Notes: generated by a model not told the origin, from the letters alone. DNA of 64,000 bases from an uncultured Proteiniphilum sp. (GCA_927407015.1 CAKMJT010000005.1:96801-160800), one strand, 5' to 3'; positions 9,826-19,216 are shown, numbered from the stretch's first letter. Translations and numbers: made by a program.

Positions 9826-11079
9826 ATGCAATATTATAAAATCATCACGCTGTGCTTATCCGTACTGTGCTTTCTTACCTGTCAGGCACAGACCAACGAC
9901 AGCAATAAGGACAGAGAGCAAGAGAAGATAGCCCCGATTGTAACGGCCTACCCTCCGGTAGAAACCCGTGAACCCAATACAAACTATCAACCTGCTTTCG
10001 AAGGGCAGACAAGAATCTCAGGAGTGAAGACGACCACACCCTACGAGGCAAAAATAATCGCAGAGGGATTATCTTCACCCTGGGCGGTGACCGCGCTGCC
10101 CGACGGGCGGCTGCTGATCACCCAAAAGGCAGGTACCCTGCGTATTGCCACTACCACGGGATCAGTGGGCGCCCACATTACCGGATTTCCGGCTGTTGAC
10201 GACAGGAGTCAGGGAGGTCTGCTGGATGTAGCACCCGCACCCGATTTTGAGACGAGCAGGATGCTGTATTTCACCCTCGCCGAAAGCACGCCGCAGGGCT
10301 CACTGACGGCAGTAGGCAAAGGCAGACTCTCCGACGATGAAACAGTGATGGAGGATTTCCGGATCATCTTTCGTGCCATCCCTTATTATGACAACAGCAT
10401 GCACTTCGGAAGCCGCCTTGTCTTCGACAATAAAGGGAATCTTTTTGTCAGTACGGGTGAACGCTCCGATCTGGCTACACGCCCCAACGCACAGAAACTG
10501 AATACGGCCCATGGTAAGGTGATCCATATCACTGCCAACGGAAAGCCTGTACTGGGCAATCCTTTTATGAATACGGAAGGAGCCTTGCCCGAGATCTACA
10601 GTTACGGTCACCGGAACCCGCAGGGACTCGCCATCCATCCTGTAACGGGTGATTTGTGGCTCAGTGAAATGGGACCCCGCGGAGGGGACGAGATCAATCT
10701 GATCAAGCCTGGTAAAAACTATGGCTGGGCTACCATCACCTATGGGATAGAGTACAGTGGGAAGGCTGTGGGAGAGGGTATCACCCAAAAGGAGGGTATG
10801 GAACAGCCTGTCTACTACTGGGATCCGGTGCTGTCGCCCAGTGGTATGGCTTTTTACAGCTCTAATGACATTCCGGAATGGGAAAATAACCTTTTTATCG
10901 GAGGACTGAGCAGCAAACATATTGCACGGCTGGTTATCAAAGATAACAAGGTCGTGGGTGAAGAGCGCCTACTGGAGAGTGAAGGGCAACGTTTCCGCGA
11001 CGTGTGCGACGGAAAGGACGGCGCTCTCTATGCCGTGACGGATGAAGGACGTCTCTACCGAATCGCCAAAGCAAACTAA
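9826..11079 (+). CDS. PQQ-dependent sugar dehydrogenase family protein (secreted, YliI-like)
   Basis: A soluble aldose sugar dehydrogenase/sorbosone dehydrogenase-type six-bladed beta-propeller of 417 aa. It has an N-terminal export signal (residues 1 to about 22) ending in FLTCQAQ; the Cys might be lipidated, but Thr at -1 is unusual for a lipobox. Core family blocks are visible: SSPWAVTALPDGRLLITQK, GNLFVSTGERSD, YGHRNPQGLAIHP and WLSEMGPRGGDEINLI. I see no PQQ synthesis genes in the window, so cofactor supply is open. The aldo/keto reductase gene follows after about 90 bp of AT-rich DNA. Confidence 0.9.
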   Translation: MQYYKIITLCLSVLCFLTCQAQTNDSNKDREQEKIAPIVTAYPPVETREPNTNYQPAFEGQTRISGVKTTTPYEAKIIAEGLSSPWAVTALPDGRLLITQKAGTLRIATTTGSVGAHITGFPAVDDRSQGGLLDVAPAPDFETSRMLYFTLAESTPQGSLTAVGKGRLSDDETVMEDFRIIFRAIPYYDNSMHFGSRLVFDNKGNLFVSTGERSDLATRPNAQKLNTAHGKVIHITANGKPVLGNPFMNTEGALPEIYSYGHRNPQGLAIHPVTGDLWLSEMGPRGGDEINLIKPGKNYGWATITYGIEYSGKAVGEGITQKEGMEQPVYYWDPVLSPSGMAFYSSNDIPEWENNLFIGGLSSKHIARLVIKDNKVVGEERLLESEGQRFRDVCDGKDGALYAVTDEGRLYRIAKAN

Positions 11080-11172
11080 GATATAATAAGATAGCAAAAT
11101 ATGATATAGGATATAAGAAGCAAAATTCTTATTTCTGACATCCCAAATTCCAAATCACAAATTAATAACATC

Positions 11173-12165
11173 ATGAATAAACGTGAATTTATCAAACGGA
11201 GCGTCGCCGGCGCCGTTGCGATCGGAGCGACCGGAAAGGTATCCGCGGCATTCACTGAACCAGCCGATGTGCACAACACATCCTTCAACAAGAGCATTAA
11301 ACGAAAATTAGGAAAAACCGGATATGATGTATTTCCGGTGGTCTATGGCGGCATCGTTTCAAGGAGAGACGGCCAGGCTGCCTCTGATAATTACGTTGCC
11401 TGGGCGCTGGACAGGGGCGTCAACTATTTTGATGTAGCGCCTTCTTACGGCGATGCACAGGAGAAGCTCGGAATCTCATTGAAACCTTTTCGAAAAGAGA
11501 ATTATCTGGCATGCAAAACGACACAACGTTCCAGGGAAGGAGCGGAAAAAGAGTTTGAAGAATCGTTGCGGATGCTGCATACCGATTATTTCGATCTCTA
11601 CCAGTTGCACAGCCTCACCACGTCCGAAGATGTGGATAAAGCATTTGGGCCCGACGGTGTCATGGAGATGATCGAAAAGGAGAAACAACGGGGACGCATC
11701 CGCAAGGTGGGTTTCTCGGCTCACTCGCAGACACAGGCGTTGCGCGTCATGTCGATGTACGATTTCGATACGGTGATGTTTCCCATCAACTGGCTAATGG
11801 ATATGCTGGCTCAATGGGGCTCAGGCGTTGCCAATGATGCCAAACGACGGGGTATGGGTGTGATTGCCTTAAAAGGGCTGGTGCATCGCAAATGGCTCAA
11901 TGACGAAGAGCGCAAGAGTTATCCCAAATCGTGGGTCAAGCCCATTGATGTAAGCAACCCCGAAATGGGCATTGCTGCCCTGAAATATACCTTCCAAACC
12001 GGAGCAGATATCATTATTCCACCGGGTGATTTCCGCAACTTTGCCTTTTGTGTGGATCACATCGAGGAGATCGTCAACAAACCACTTTCGGGAAAAGAAA
12101 AAAAACTCCTCGACAATGAATTCCTTGCTGTAAAAGAGTATCCCTTCTTTAATCCGCAAGCCTGA
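11173..12165 (+). CDS. Aldo/keto reductase with Tat-like leader
   Basis: A 330-aa (beta/alpha)8 oxidoreductase. The leader MNKREFIKRSVAGAVAIGATG resembles the twin-arginine leaders common on Bacteroidetes periplasmic oxidoreductases, although the pair is K-R rather than R-R. The catalytic tetrad is recognisable: Asp and Tyr in FDVAPSYGDAQEKLG, Lys in LACKTTQR and His in LYQLHS. Substrate unknown. It follows the PQQ-type dehydrogenase and YqhD on the same strand, a run of carbonyl/sugar redox genes. Confidence 0.88.
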   Translation: MNKREFIKRSVAGAVAIGATGKVSAAFTEPADVHNTSFNKSIKRKLGKTGYDVFPVVYGGIVSRRDGQAASDNYVAWALDRGVNYFDVAPSYGDAQEKLGISLKPFRKENYLACKTTQRSREGAEKEFEESLRMLHTDYFDLYQLHSLTTSEDVDKAFGPDGVMEMIEKEKQRGRIRKVGFSAHSQTQALRVMSMYDFDTVMFPINWLMDMLAQWGSGVANDAKRRGMGVIALKGLVHRKWLNDEERKSYPKSWVKPIDVSNPEMGIAALKYTFQTGADIIIPPGDFRNFAFCVDHIEEIVNKPLSGKEKKLLDNEFLAVKEYPFFNPQA

Positions 12166-12174
12166 AAACTCTGT

Positions 12175-12369
12175 CTGAATCGCCTGAATGATATCCGGGG
12201 GAAAGACAAATTCCTTGGTGAGCAAGTTTGCTACCTTCTATTGAATCTCCGGACGTAGTAATTTGCGTTCGGACAACCAGCGGAGTCTTTCTATATTGAG
12301 CCAGTTTCTCCATTCGGCTCTTGTGGCGAAATAGATCGAGTTGGGTTCTTTCTGTAAATGAGTCATCAT
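12175..12369 (-). pseudogene. YdeI/OmpD-associated-family gene remnant (internal deletion plus stop)
   Basis: Reading from ATG at 12369, the frame gives the start of a YdeI-like protein (YFATRAEWRNWL). This is joined directly to a segment that belongs near the family's C-terminus (NIERLRWLSERK...RPEIQ). A TAG follows at 12238-12240. Beyond the TAG the same frame continues with the recognisable C-terminal block (LLTKEFVFPPDIIQAIQ). The middle of the gene (by eye about 70 residues or more) is gone, and the remainder is cut by a nonsense codon. The call rests on my recollection of the family's sequence. Confidence 0.55.
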
Positions 12370-12410
12370 ACTACTGTAAAAGCTGCAGTGACCTCAGCAG
12401 CTGTTTTGTT

Positions 12411-13337
12411 TTAGGATAAGACAATGTCCCGGAGTGAAGCCTGTATGGCTTTGCCGGTAGTGGGGTAAAGAAACTGATAACCGGTATCAATGATTTTTTG
12501 GGAAGAGATGCGGCTCCCTTCCAGAATCATCCCGGCAGCTTCCCCCATGAATAGCCGCAGCAGGAAAGCAGGTATCCTCGGAAAGAAAAAAGGGCGCTTC
12601 GTTTCCTTTGCAAGGGTTTTCATAAATTCAGCATTGGTGATGAATTCAGGGGAGGCAGCGTTAAATACTCCATGTATCGTGCTGTCTTCCACTGCTTTCA
12701 GATAAATCCGGCAAAGATCTTCCAAATGAATCCAGGGCATCTGTTGCCTTCCGGTACCAAAAGGAGCCCCCACGCCAAACCGGGTAGGTAACAGCATCTT
12801 CTTGAAGCCTTCGCTTTCCTTTGCTATCACGAAAGCCGTACGGATTACCACGGTACGTACTCCCAGCTCTTCCTGAAAGCCAAATGCCGCAGTCTCCCAC
12901 TTTTTACAGGTCCGGCTCAGAAAATCATTACGGGCGGGTTGATCCTTCTCGGTGTAGATCTTATCGCTCGTATGCATCCCGTAGAAACCCACCGCTGAAG
13001 CCGAAATAAAAGCCTCAGGCCTTTTGGACATCAATTTAATTGTTTCCAGCAACAGCTTTGCTGTCTGCACGCGACTCTCCACGATCTCCTGTTTCTTGCG
13101 CCGGGTCCATGCACCCTCGCCCAGGTTTGATCCCGCCAGATGAATAATCACATCGGCCTGTTCCAGTGCATCCCGGTCTATTTCGTTTTTAGGGTAGTCC
13201 CACCAGTATCGGGGAATTTTGGCATTCACATGCCTTTCCCTGCTTAGCCAAATTACGCTATAACCTTTTTCCATGAGCATTTCCGAGAGCCTTCGCCCGA
13301 TCATGCCCGAACCTCCGGTCAATAAGATTGTCTTCAT
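12411..13337 (-). CDS. TIGR01777-family NAD(P)-dependent epimerase (YfcH-like)
   Basis: An extended short-chain dehydrogenase of 308 aa. The N-terminal Rossmann motif is LTGGSGMIGRRLSEML; the active-site region is SASAVGFYGM; the C-terminal DUF1731 block reads PRIPAFLLRLFMGEAAGMILEGSR. I place the start at the ATG at 13337, two codons inside a longer frame that opens with TTG, because the protein then begins MKTILLTGG like its family. Substrate unknown. Confidence 0.9.
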   Translation of the reverse strand: MKTILLTGGSGMIGRRLSEMLMEKGYSVIWLSRERHVNAKIPRYWWDYPKNEIDRDALEQADVIIHLAGSNLGEGAWTRRKKQEIVESRVQTAKLLLETIKLMSKRPEAFISASAVGFYGMHTSDKIYTEKDQPARNDFLSRTCKKWETAAFGFQEELGVRTVVIRTAFVIAKESEGFKKMLLPTRFGVGAPFGTGRQQMPWIHLEDLCRIYLKAVEDSTIHGVFNAASPEFITNAEFMKTLAKETKRPFFFPRIPAFLLRLFMGEAAGMILEGSRISSQKIIDTGYQFLYPTTGKAIQASLRDIVLS

Positions 13338-13369
13338 AGCCAAACACTTGATTTATGGCTAAACAAATA

Positions 13370-13392
13370 AAGACGGCAATTGTTGCCGTCTT
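13370..13392. terminator. Hairpin between the YugP-like and TIGR01777 genes
   Basis: A perfect 10-bp inverted repeat (AAGACGGCAA / TTGCCGTCTT) with a 3-nt loop. It probably ends the zinc-metallopeptidase transcript on the minus strand. No strong U-run follows on that strand. The remaining bases between 13393 and 13497 show no gene. Confidence 0.55.
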
Positions 13393-13497
13393 GTGTAAAG
13401 AATCGTATTCCCTATTACAGATACTGTGGTAATCCCGTGGGGACCTCCAAGAGCAAAATTTCCAGCTTGTCGGTTGATTCGGGACGAAGGTGTATGA

Positions 13498-14181
13498 TTA
13501 TCGCCTGCTGCCGCTCGTAGCGATCATGATATAGTAAATGAGTGTAGCGAGAGAACCGAGGGCTGCAACCACATAAGTGTATCCCGCCCAGCGAAGGGCG
13601 TCCTCGGCCTGGGTGTGATTGCTGACATCAGTTATACCGGCGCTGCTCAGCCAGACAAGTGCCCGGTTGGTCGCGTTTTTCTCTACAGGCAGCGTGACGA
13701 AGCTGAAAAGAGTGGTAAGCGCGAACATGCCGATACCAATCCATATCAACGCAGGAAACGTCTGTATCATGATGATGCCCGCCAGAATCACCCACATCAC
13801 CCATTTGGAGGTGCTGGAGATGACAGGTACCAGTGCCGACCTCATCTTCAGCGGCACGTAGCCCACGGCATGCTGTACGGCATGCCCTGTTTCATGTGCA
13901 GCCACAGCAGCAGCAGCAACACTGTAGGAATTATACACCGGCTCACTCAGATTGATGGTCTTGTTGAGCGGATTGTAATGATCGGTGAGGCGTCCTCTTA
14001 CAGAGATCACCTGTACGTCAAAAATATCATTATCGCGCAGCATTTTCTCAGCGACCTCCCTGCCGGTCATACCATTCCGCAGCGCTATTTTCGAGTACTT
14101 CTTAAAACGGCTCTGCAACATACCCTGCACAACCCATCCCGCGATGGCGATGGCAATAAAAAGAATCCAGACTGGTGACAT
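13498..14181 (-). CDS. Zinc metallopeptidase, YugP family (membrane neutral protease 2)
   Basis: A 227-aa membrane protein of the Zn_peptidase_2 family. It has an N-terminal membrane segment, a zinc-binding HETGH in AAHETGHAVQHA (about residues 95-99), and three further hydrophobic segments, two in the middle and one near the C-terminus. These proteases are membrane-embedded and their natural substrates are poorly known. The gene lies about 70 bp downstream of purA on the same strand. Confidence 0.88.
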   Translation of the reverse strand: MSPVWILFIAIAIAGWVVQGMLQSRFKKYSKIALRNGMTGREVAEKMLRDNDIFDVQVISVRGRLTDHYNPLNKTINLSEPVYNSYSVAAAAVAAHETGHAVQHAVGYVPLKMRSALVPVISSTSKWVMWVILAGIIMIQTFPALIWIGIGMFALTTLFSFVTLPVEKNATNRALVWLSSAGITDVSNHTQAEDALRWAGYTYVVAALGSLATLIYYIMIATSGSRR

Positions 14182-14250
14182 AGTTTCGTGATTTTTTCTA
14201 ATTAAACATTTTCTTCAACTAAAAGTTCATGAGCGAAAACCGTGCCATCT

Positions 14251-15510
14251 TTACCGTATAATCGTCTGTGTCCGGTCGGCACCGAGGGAAACAATGGCGA
14301 TGGGCACTCCCAGCTCCTCTTCCAGAAAGGAGAGATAATTGTTGAACTCTTCAGGGAACTCATCTTCCGACTGCATCCTGGACATATTGGTCTTCCAGCC
14401 GGGAAGATCCACAAAGACCGGCTCAATGCCTTCTGAAATATCGAAAGGCAGGTCTTCCGTCACTTCTCCGTTGATGTTATACGAAACACAGACTTTTATG
14501 GTTTCGAAAGTATCCAGTACATCACTCTTCATCATAACCAGTTTGGTCACGCCATTCAGCATGACCGTATAACGAAGCGCCACCAGGTCAATCCATCCGC
14601 AGCGGCGCGGGCGACCGGTTACAGATCCGTATTCTTTGCCGTTATCTCGTAACAACTGACCGTCATTGTCAAGCAACTCAGTGGGGAAAGGACCGCTGCC
14701 TACCCTTGTACAATAGGCTTTAAAGATACCATACACATCACCGATGGATCTCGGTGCAATACCAAGACCTATACAGGCACCGGCACAGATGGTGTTGGAT
14801 GATGTCACAAACGGGTAGGAGCCGAAATCGATGTCAAGCATCGAGCCCTGTGCACCCTCAGCCAGCACCCTGGCTCCACTGGCAAGATGTTTGTTTATAA
14901 AATGTTCACTCTCAATGATGTGAAATGTCTTCAGTTTTTCGATTCCTTCAAACCAGGGTTTTTCCAGCGCTTCCAGGTCATATTCAAAATGATACTGACT
15001 CAGCATCTCCTTGTGACGGCTGACCGCCTTCTGGTATTTCTCCTCGAAATTATGGAAGAGGTCCCCCACTCTCAAGCCGTTACGACTGACCTTGTCGGTG
15101 TAGGCAGGGCCTATACCGCGTCCGGTAGTGCCTATTTTGGAATCACCCATCGACTTCTCCGAAGCAGCATCCAGCAGGCGGTGGGTTGGCAAAATAAGAT
15201 GCGCTTTCTTGGAGATGTAAAGCCGGTCGGTGAGGGTGTGTCCTGTCTCTTCCAATGCCTCTGCCTCCTGTCTGAACAACGCGGGATCGATGACCACACC
15301 GTTACCGATGATATTCATTTTTCCTTCCTGAAAGATGCCGGACGGGATGGATTTCAGTATGTATTTTTCTCCTTCGAATTCCAGGGTGTGTCCGGCATTG
15401 GGTCCTCCCTGAAAACGTGCCACTATTTCATAGTTGGGTGTGAGCACATCCACCACTTTTCCTTTTCCTTCATCGCCCCATTGCAGGCCTAAAATTACGT
15501 CAACTTTCAT
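14251..15510 (-). CDS. purA: Adenylosuccinate synthetase
   Basis: Catalyses the GTP-dependent joining of IMP and aspartate in AMP synthesis (419 aa, normal length). The family motifs are clear: GDEGKGKVVD P-loop with the catalytic Asp at the N-terminus, GPNAGHT, GTTGRGIGPAYTDK, VTSSNTICAGA and TGRPRRCGWIDLVALR. A Fur-family regulator gene lies 65 bp upstream on the same strand, an arrangement I recall from other Bacteroidales. Confidence 0.97.
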   Translation of the reverse strand: MKVDVILGLQWGDEGKGKVVDVLTPNYEIVARFQGGPNAGHTLEFEGEKYILKSIPSGIFQEGKMNIIGNGVVIDPALFRQEAEALEETGHTLTDRLYISKKAHLILPTHRLLDAASEKSMGDSKIGTTGRGIGPAYTDKVSRNGLRVGDLFHNFEEKYQKAVSRHKEMLSQYHFEYDLEALEKPWFEGIEKLKTFHIIESEHFINKHLASGARVLAEGAQGSMLDIDFGSYPFVTSSNTICAGACIGLGIAPRSIGDVYGIFKAYCTRVGSGPFPTELLDNDGQLLRDNGKEYGSVTGRPRRCGWIDLVALRYTVMLNGVTKLVMMKSDVLDTFETIKVCVSYNINGEVTEDLPFDISEGIEPVFVDLPGWKTNMSRMQSEDEFPEEFNNYLSFLEEELGVPIAIVSLGADRTQTIIR

Positions 15511-15575
15511 TTTTTCTTTGATAAATGTGAGGGATGTTTTTGGTTCATCCGTATATCCCGTTAAAACCTGATTTC

Positions 15576-16082
15576 CTATTTGTTATTCGATTTGTCTTTG
15601 CCGTTACGGACCAGTCTCCTCAGCTCCATTCTCTTGGCATGACTGCATTTGCTACAGGTACCATAAATGTACATGCTGTAGTAATTTACCGTGAACTTCT
15701 TGATCTTTTTAAGCTGTGCCTGTGACAGCAAATCACTGTTTTTGGTTTCCCACACTTCACCGCAGGTGGTACAGATCAAATGGTCGTGATTCTCATTGCC
15801 ATAGGCCCTTTCATATTTTGACATGTTTCCACCGAACTGATGCTTGACCACCAATCCGCAATCAAGCAGCAGTTCAATGGTGTTGTACAAGGTAGCGCGA
15901 CTCACACGAAAGTTTACATCAATCATGGATTTATAGAGCGAGTCCATGTCGAAGTGCCCTTTGGTTAAGTAGATATGGTCCAGAATTGCGAAACGTTCAG
16001 GTGTCTTGCGATGTTTATGCAGTGTGAGATACTCCATGAATTCATCCCTCACCTGTTTCTTCAATTTTTGATTGGCATCCAT
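15576..16082 (-). CDS. Fur-family transcriptional regulator
   Basis: A 168-aa winged-helix metalloregulator. The DNA-binding domain covers about residues 20-95 (RKTPERFAILDHIY, VSRATLYNTIELLLDCGLV). The dimerisation domain begins with the metal-site HDHLICTTCGEVWE and ends with a second CxxC (CSKC), giving the structural zinc site of two CxxC pairs. Whether it senses iron, zinc or peroxide cannot be decided from sequence. The upstream region carries a striking set of repeats (16111-16217) and a TAAATTTG box about 6 bases before the start codon. Confidence 0.9.
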   Translation of the reverse strand: MDANQKLKKQVRDEFMEYLTLHKHRKTPERFAILDHIYLTKGHFDMDSLYKSMIDVNFRVSRATLYNTIELLLDCGLVVKHQFGGNMSKYERAYGNENHDHLICTTCGEVWETKNSDLLSQAQLKKIKKFTVNYYSMYIYGTCSKCSHAKRMELRRLVRNGKDKSNNK

Positions 16083-16087
16083 AGCTA

Positions 16088-16095
16088 CAAATTTA
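16088..16095 (-). promoter_or_regulatory. Putative -7 box (TAAATTTG) of the Fur-family gene
   Basis: TAAATTTG on the minus strand fits the Bacteroidetes TAnnTTTG promoter element. It sits only 5 bases before the ATG (16080-16082), so the mRNA would be leaderless or nearly so. This is a motif match only. Confidence 0.4.
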
Positions 16096-16110
16096 TCTCA
16101 TTTTTATGAC

Positions 16111-16217
16111 TTTTCATACGACAACTTTTATATTTAACACTAAGGGGTCGTATGAAACTCGCTTTAATCATCTACGTGTGTGATAATAATTGTCATGCTC
16201 GTTTCATACGTCAACTT
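16111..16217. repeat. Three copies of TTTCATACG upstream of the Fur-family gene
   Basis: TTTCATACGAC at 16112-16122 and its exact reverse complement GTCGTATGAAA at 16147-16157 form an 11-bp inverted repeat with a 24-nt loop. A third copy, TTTCATACGTCAACTT, lies at 16202-16217 and matches the first copy (TTTCATACGACAACTT) at 15 of 16 positions. The cluster fills the space upstream of the regulator gene and partly overlaps its presumed promoter. This suggests an operator, probably autoregulatory. The remainder of 16083-16269 shows no gene. Confidence 0.6.
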
Positions 16218-16269
16218 CAGTTTCTTTACAGATCAGATGCATAACATGCGTATTGTACCCTATACGCCT

Positions 16270-17724
16270 TTATTTGACCGTTTCAGAGTGATAAAAAAAC
16301 GCAGGTATACTTGCCTCACTTTCGTTATGATATGAATCCGAAACGGTTACATAATAGTAGCAGGCTTTGTCGTTGACTTCTGCATCAAAGGTAAACACGG
16401 GATCCTTTAAACCGGTCGCCAGCAGGTTCTCCGGTTTTTCCCTGTTAAAATCATCACTCTCACTCCTGTAGACATTATAGGTCACCCTCCTGTTCCTTTC
16501 TTCCGGCAGCCATCTGAGTTCAAACACCCCACCGGTCAGCTTCTCAGCCCGGAGATCATCGGGCCTTTCCGGTATAGTGTCGGATAACCACGTCATTGCC
16601 GGAAGCTTGGCCGGATACCGGTAATATTCCTTCAATGAATGTTGAATGCCTTTCGTGTTGGAAAGTACATTTTCTGCACGGAAATAGGCTTGTCCATGTA
16701 CACGCTTCCGGCGTGTATAATCCACCTGGTTGAGGATATCCTGGCGCGACCATCCTAACTCAACCATCTGGTAGGCACCCAGACCAGGAACGACAATCCG
16801 GTTATTTCCATTCAACACCCAGTCGTCCACGAACGGATAAAAAAGCTGTTCCTTGTAATACATCATCGGGTATACAGCATCGTGCTTTCCGGTCTTCATC
16901 CATTTGCCTGCATCCTGGTACACCGTCTCCAGTGCTGTCCATCCATGGCCATTGCTTCCCAACGACCTGTACCGCCCCAGGGGAGCACTGCTGACCTGCA
17001 CCCACGGTTTTTCCTGTTTCACCATATCGTATGCCTTTGTCACGAAACGGGTGATATTGTCTCTCCGCCAGTCGGCACGCGACTTACCCTTACCATGCAA
17101 CCGGTACATCCCGTCATCCGGGAAGTGGCCCTTGTTATCCGGATAACGGATATAATCGAAGTGTATCCCATCCACATCATAACGGGTAACGATCTCATTC
17201 ACGATGGATAGCAGATAATCATCTGTTCTGGGATTTCCCGGATCCAGAAACCACTCCCCCTTGAATTTCTTCGCGATAGAGGGATTCTTTTTAATCACCG
17301 ATTTCGATCCCAGACTTCTCACGTGCCTGTCACCGCCCAGGGGATAGGTCACTATCCAGGCATGACATTCCATGCCCCGTTTGTGACACTCCTCTACCAT
17401 AAACGCCAGCGGATCAAAGGCAGGACGCTCGTAGCCTCCTGCAACAACCAACGACGACATCGGTTCAATATTGGAATGGTAAAAGACTTCTCCCCGTGCC
17501 CGTACCTGGAAAAGGACAGTATTGAAATGGTATTTCTGCAGGTGGTCCAGCATGGAGAGCAATTCTTGTTTCTGCGCTTCCTGGCTGATTCTGTTTCGCG
17601 GCCAATCCAATCCGTAGTTGGTTGTCAGCCAGACTGCTCTTACCTCCGTAGCGGGTGGTTCGGATGCAAACATGCTCACCGTGCAGCGACACAACAGGAT
17701 GAGCAAAAAATATATTTTGTTCAT
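16270..17724 (-). CDS. GHL10/YngK-type glycoside hydrolase (DUF187) with C-terminal Fn3-like domain
   Basis: A secreted protein of 484 aa. A short signal peptide (to about residue 20) leads into the TIM-barrel block typical of the family (ATEVRAVWLTTNYGLDWP). Catalytic-region acidic residues lie in VDGIHFDYIRYPDNKG, and the FLDPGNP and YPMMYYKEQ blocks follow. The C-terminal ~90 residues look like a fibronectin type III module (RPDDLRAEK...YNVYRSE). Family members cleave peptidoglycan-derived or other glycans. The exact substrate is unknown. Confidence 0.85.
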   Translation of the reverse strand: MNKIYFLLILLCRCTVSMFASEPPATEVRAVWLTTNYGLDWPRNRISQEAQKQELLSMLDHLQKYHFNTVLFQVRARGEVFYHSNIEPMSSLVVAGGYERPAFDPLAFMVEECHKRGMECHAWIVTYPLGGDRHVRSLGSKSVIKKNPSIAKKFKGEWFLDPGNPRTDDYLLSIVNEIVTRYDVDGIHFDYIRYPDNKGHFPDDGMYRLHGKGKSRADWRRDNITRFVTKAYDMVKQEKPWVQVSSAPLGRYRSLGSNGHGWTALETVYQDAGKWMKTGKHDAVYPMMYYKEQLFYPFVDDWVLNGNNRIVVPGLGAYQMVELGWSRQDILNQVDYTRRKRVHGQAYFRAENVLSNTKGIQHSLKEYYRYPAKLPAMTWLSDTIPERPDDLRAEKLTGGVFELRWLPEERNRRVTYNVYRSESDDFNREKPENLLATGLKDPVFTFDAEVNDKACYYYVTVSDSYHNESEASIPAFFYHSETVK

Positions 17725-18039
17725 TAATTATAATCGTTCTAAGCTTTCGAACACAAATATAACATAAAATAACCGGTTTCACCCTGAAATCTGGATATCA
17801 TTAACAGCTTCATTTCCGCATGCACAGGTAGTATACTATCCGGCAGGAACGAAACGTGGGCACTCTGTTATCATTCCTTAAATAACTCGTTCAGATCAAG
17901 AACAAATAGTTTAATGAATTGTTTACCGACTTATATCCAACATGCATCATTTGCATATCCCTGAACGATTTATTTTTTCGTTTTATTTCGGACGCTGAAA
18001 AACGACTACGTCAGAGACAATCATGAATGATTCAGCTAT

Positions 18040-18258
18040 TTTTATGATAAATCTATTTTAATTACGCTTTTACTTTTCACCGTATTCATCACCTATGCCC
18101 AGAAAAGTGCTATTCATGGGGGCGATTACAACGAGAAATACAACGAACAACTCGAGTTTGCCACCATACTACCGATGATAGCCGTTTTAATCTGAAAGAA
18201 TTCTACAAACAGTATGAAAACGATCCCCTTTCGGTGGCCGACGGCAGAGTGACTTAGA
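18040..18258 (+). pseudogene. Remnant of a small secreted protein gene (frameshifted)
   Basis: A leader-like stretch (ILITLLLFTVFITYAQKS) runs into YNEKYNEQLEFA. A second frame then gives DDSRFNLKEFYKQYENDPLSV and a stop at 18256. No start codon is in frame with the leader: the nearby ATG at 18044 reads into a TAA after five codons. At least two frame disruptions would be needed to make one protein. I do not recognise the family. The rest of 17783-18358 shows no gene. Confidence 0.35.
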
Positions 18259-18358
18259 CAACATCACTTTTGTACAAACAATTTACACCTCAAAACAGTT
18301 GCTTTGAGGCGTAATCTTTATTTATTAACCTGATTCCTGATCAGGAGAGATTTTTTTG

Positions 18359-18431
<73 letters not shown>

Positions 18432-18660
18432 AATATATTATCTTCAAAGATCTTTCAGTCTGTTTTTCACTGTTACCTTGCCAAGGTCGGTTTTACCTCT
18501 CTTTTGGGGCAATGTCGTGCTCTACCCATCCTGAGCTACTTTCGCAATATACTATCTTCAAAGATCTTTCAGTCTGTTTTTCACTGTCACCTTGCCAAGG
18601 CCGTTTTCACTTTTCCTTTTGGGGCAAGGTCGTGCTCTACCCATCCTGAACTACTTTCGC
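18432..18660 (-). repeat. Two tandem ~114-bp units, each ending in a decayed 5' half of the tRNA-Gly gene
   Basis: Units 18432-18545 and 18546-18660 are nearly identical. Each has an AATATA(T/C)TATCTTCAAAG spacer, a palindromic CCTTGCCAAGG piece like the anticodon arm, and then a tRNA-Gly 5' half (acceptor strand and D arm) ending ...CTACTTTCGC. The T arm and 3' acceptor strand are missing, so neither unit can be a working tRNA. The arrangement suggests duplication of a tRNA-plus-spacer unit followed by internal loss. Confidence 0.8.
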
Positions 18661-18739
18661 CAATGAATCAAACTGGCGTCAGTCTCCATTTGCGGGTACA
18701 AAGATAATCTTAAGTTTTTTTATCTCAAAAAAAACGGGC

Positions 18740-19216
18740 CTAAAAAATGATCAAGGAGGAAATTTTTTCCAGGTTACGGACATCCACCTCACTAAAACTG
18801 TTCACCTCGTCACTATCCACATCGAGCACTGCACGGACAACACCATCCTGCAGCAGGGGAATCACTATCTCCGACCGCGAAAGAGAACTGCAGGCGATAT
18901 GACCGGGGAAGAGATCCACGTCGGGGACGAGGATGGTCCGCTGTTCTTTCCACGCCGTACCGCAGACACCTCTGCCGAAGGAAATGCGCGTACAGGCAAC
19001 AGTACCCTGAAAAGGTCCCAGTACAAGCTGATCGCCTGCAACCCTGTAGAAACCGACCCAGAAAAAGCCAAACGTCTCTTTCAGCGCGGAAGCAATATTT
19101 GCCATGTTGGCTATCAGGTCGGGTTCATCGTCCGTCAATGCTTTCAATTGAGGATAGAGCGATGCATACATTTCTTCCCGGGTTGTATCCTTCGGGATCA
19201 ATAAATCTTCTGCCAT
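18740..19216 (-). CDS. msrC: Free methionine-(R)-sulfoxide reductase (GAF domain)
   Basis: A 158-aa single-GAF-domain enzyme that reduces free Met-R-sulfoxide. The three family cysteines are present at C75, C85 and C109 (ACTRISFGRGVCGTA, GHIACSS), with the same 10- and 24-residue spacing as in characterised fRMsr. LGPFQG and LDVDSDEVNSFSEVD are also typical. It acts in the cytosol against oxidative damage. The OmpA gene lies upstream on the same strand, separated by a terminator-like hairpin. Confidence 0.92.
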   Translation of the reverse strand: MAEDLLIPKDTTREEMYASLYPQLKALTDDEPDLIANMANIASALKETFGFFWVGFYRVAGDQLVLGPFQGTVACTRISFGRGVCGTAWKEQRTILVPDVDLFPGHIACSSLSRSEIVIPLLQDGVVRAVLDVDSDEVNSFSEVDVRNLEKISSLIIF

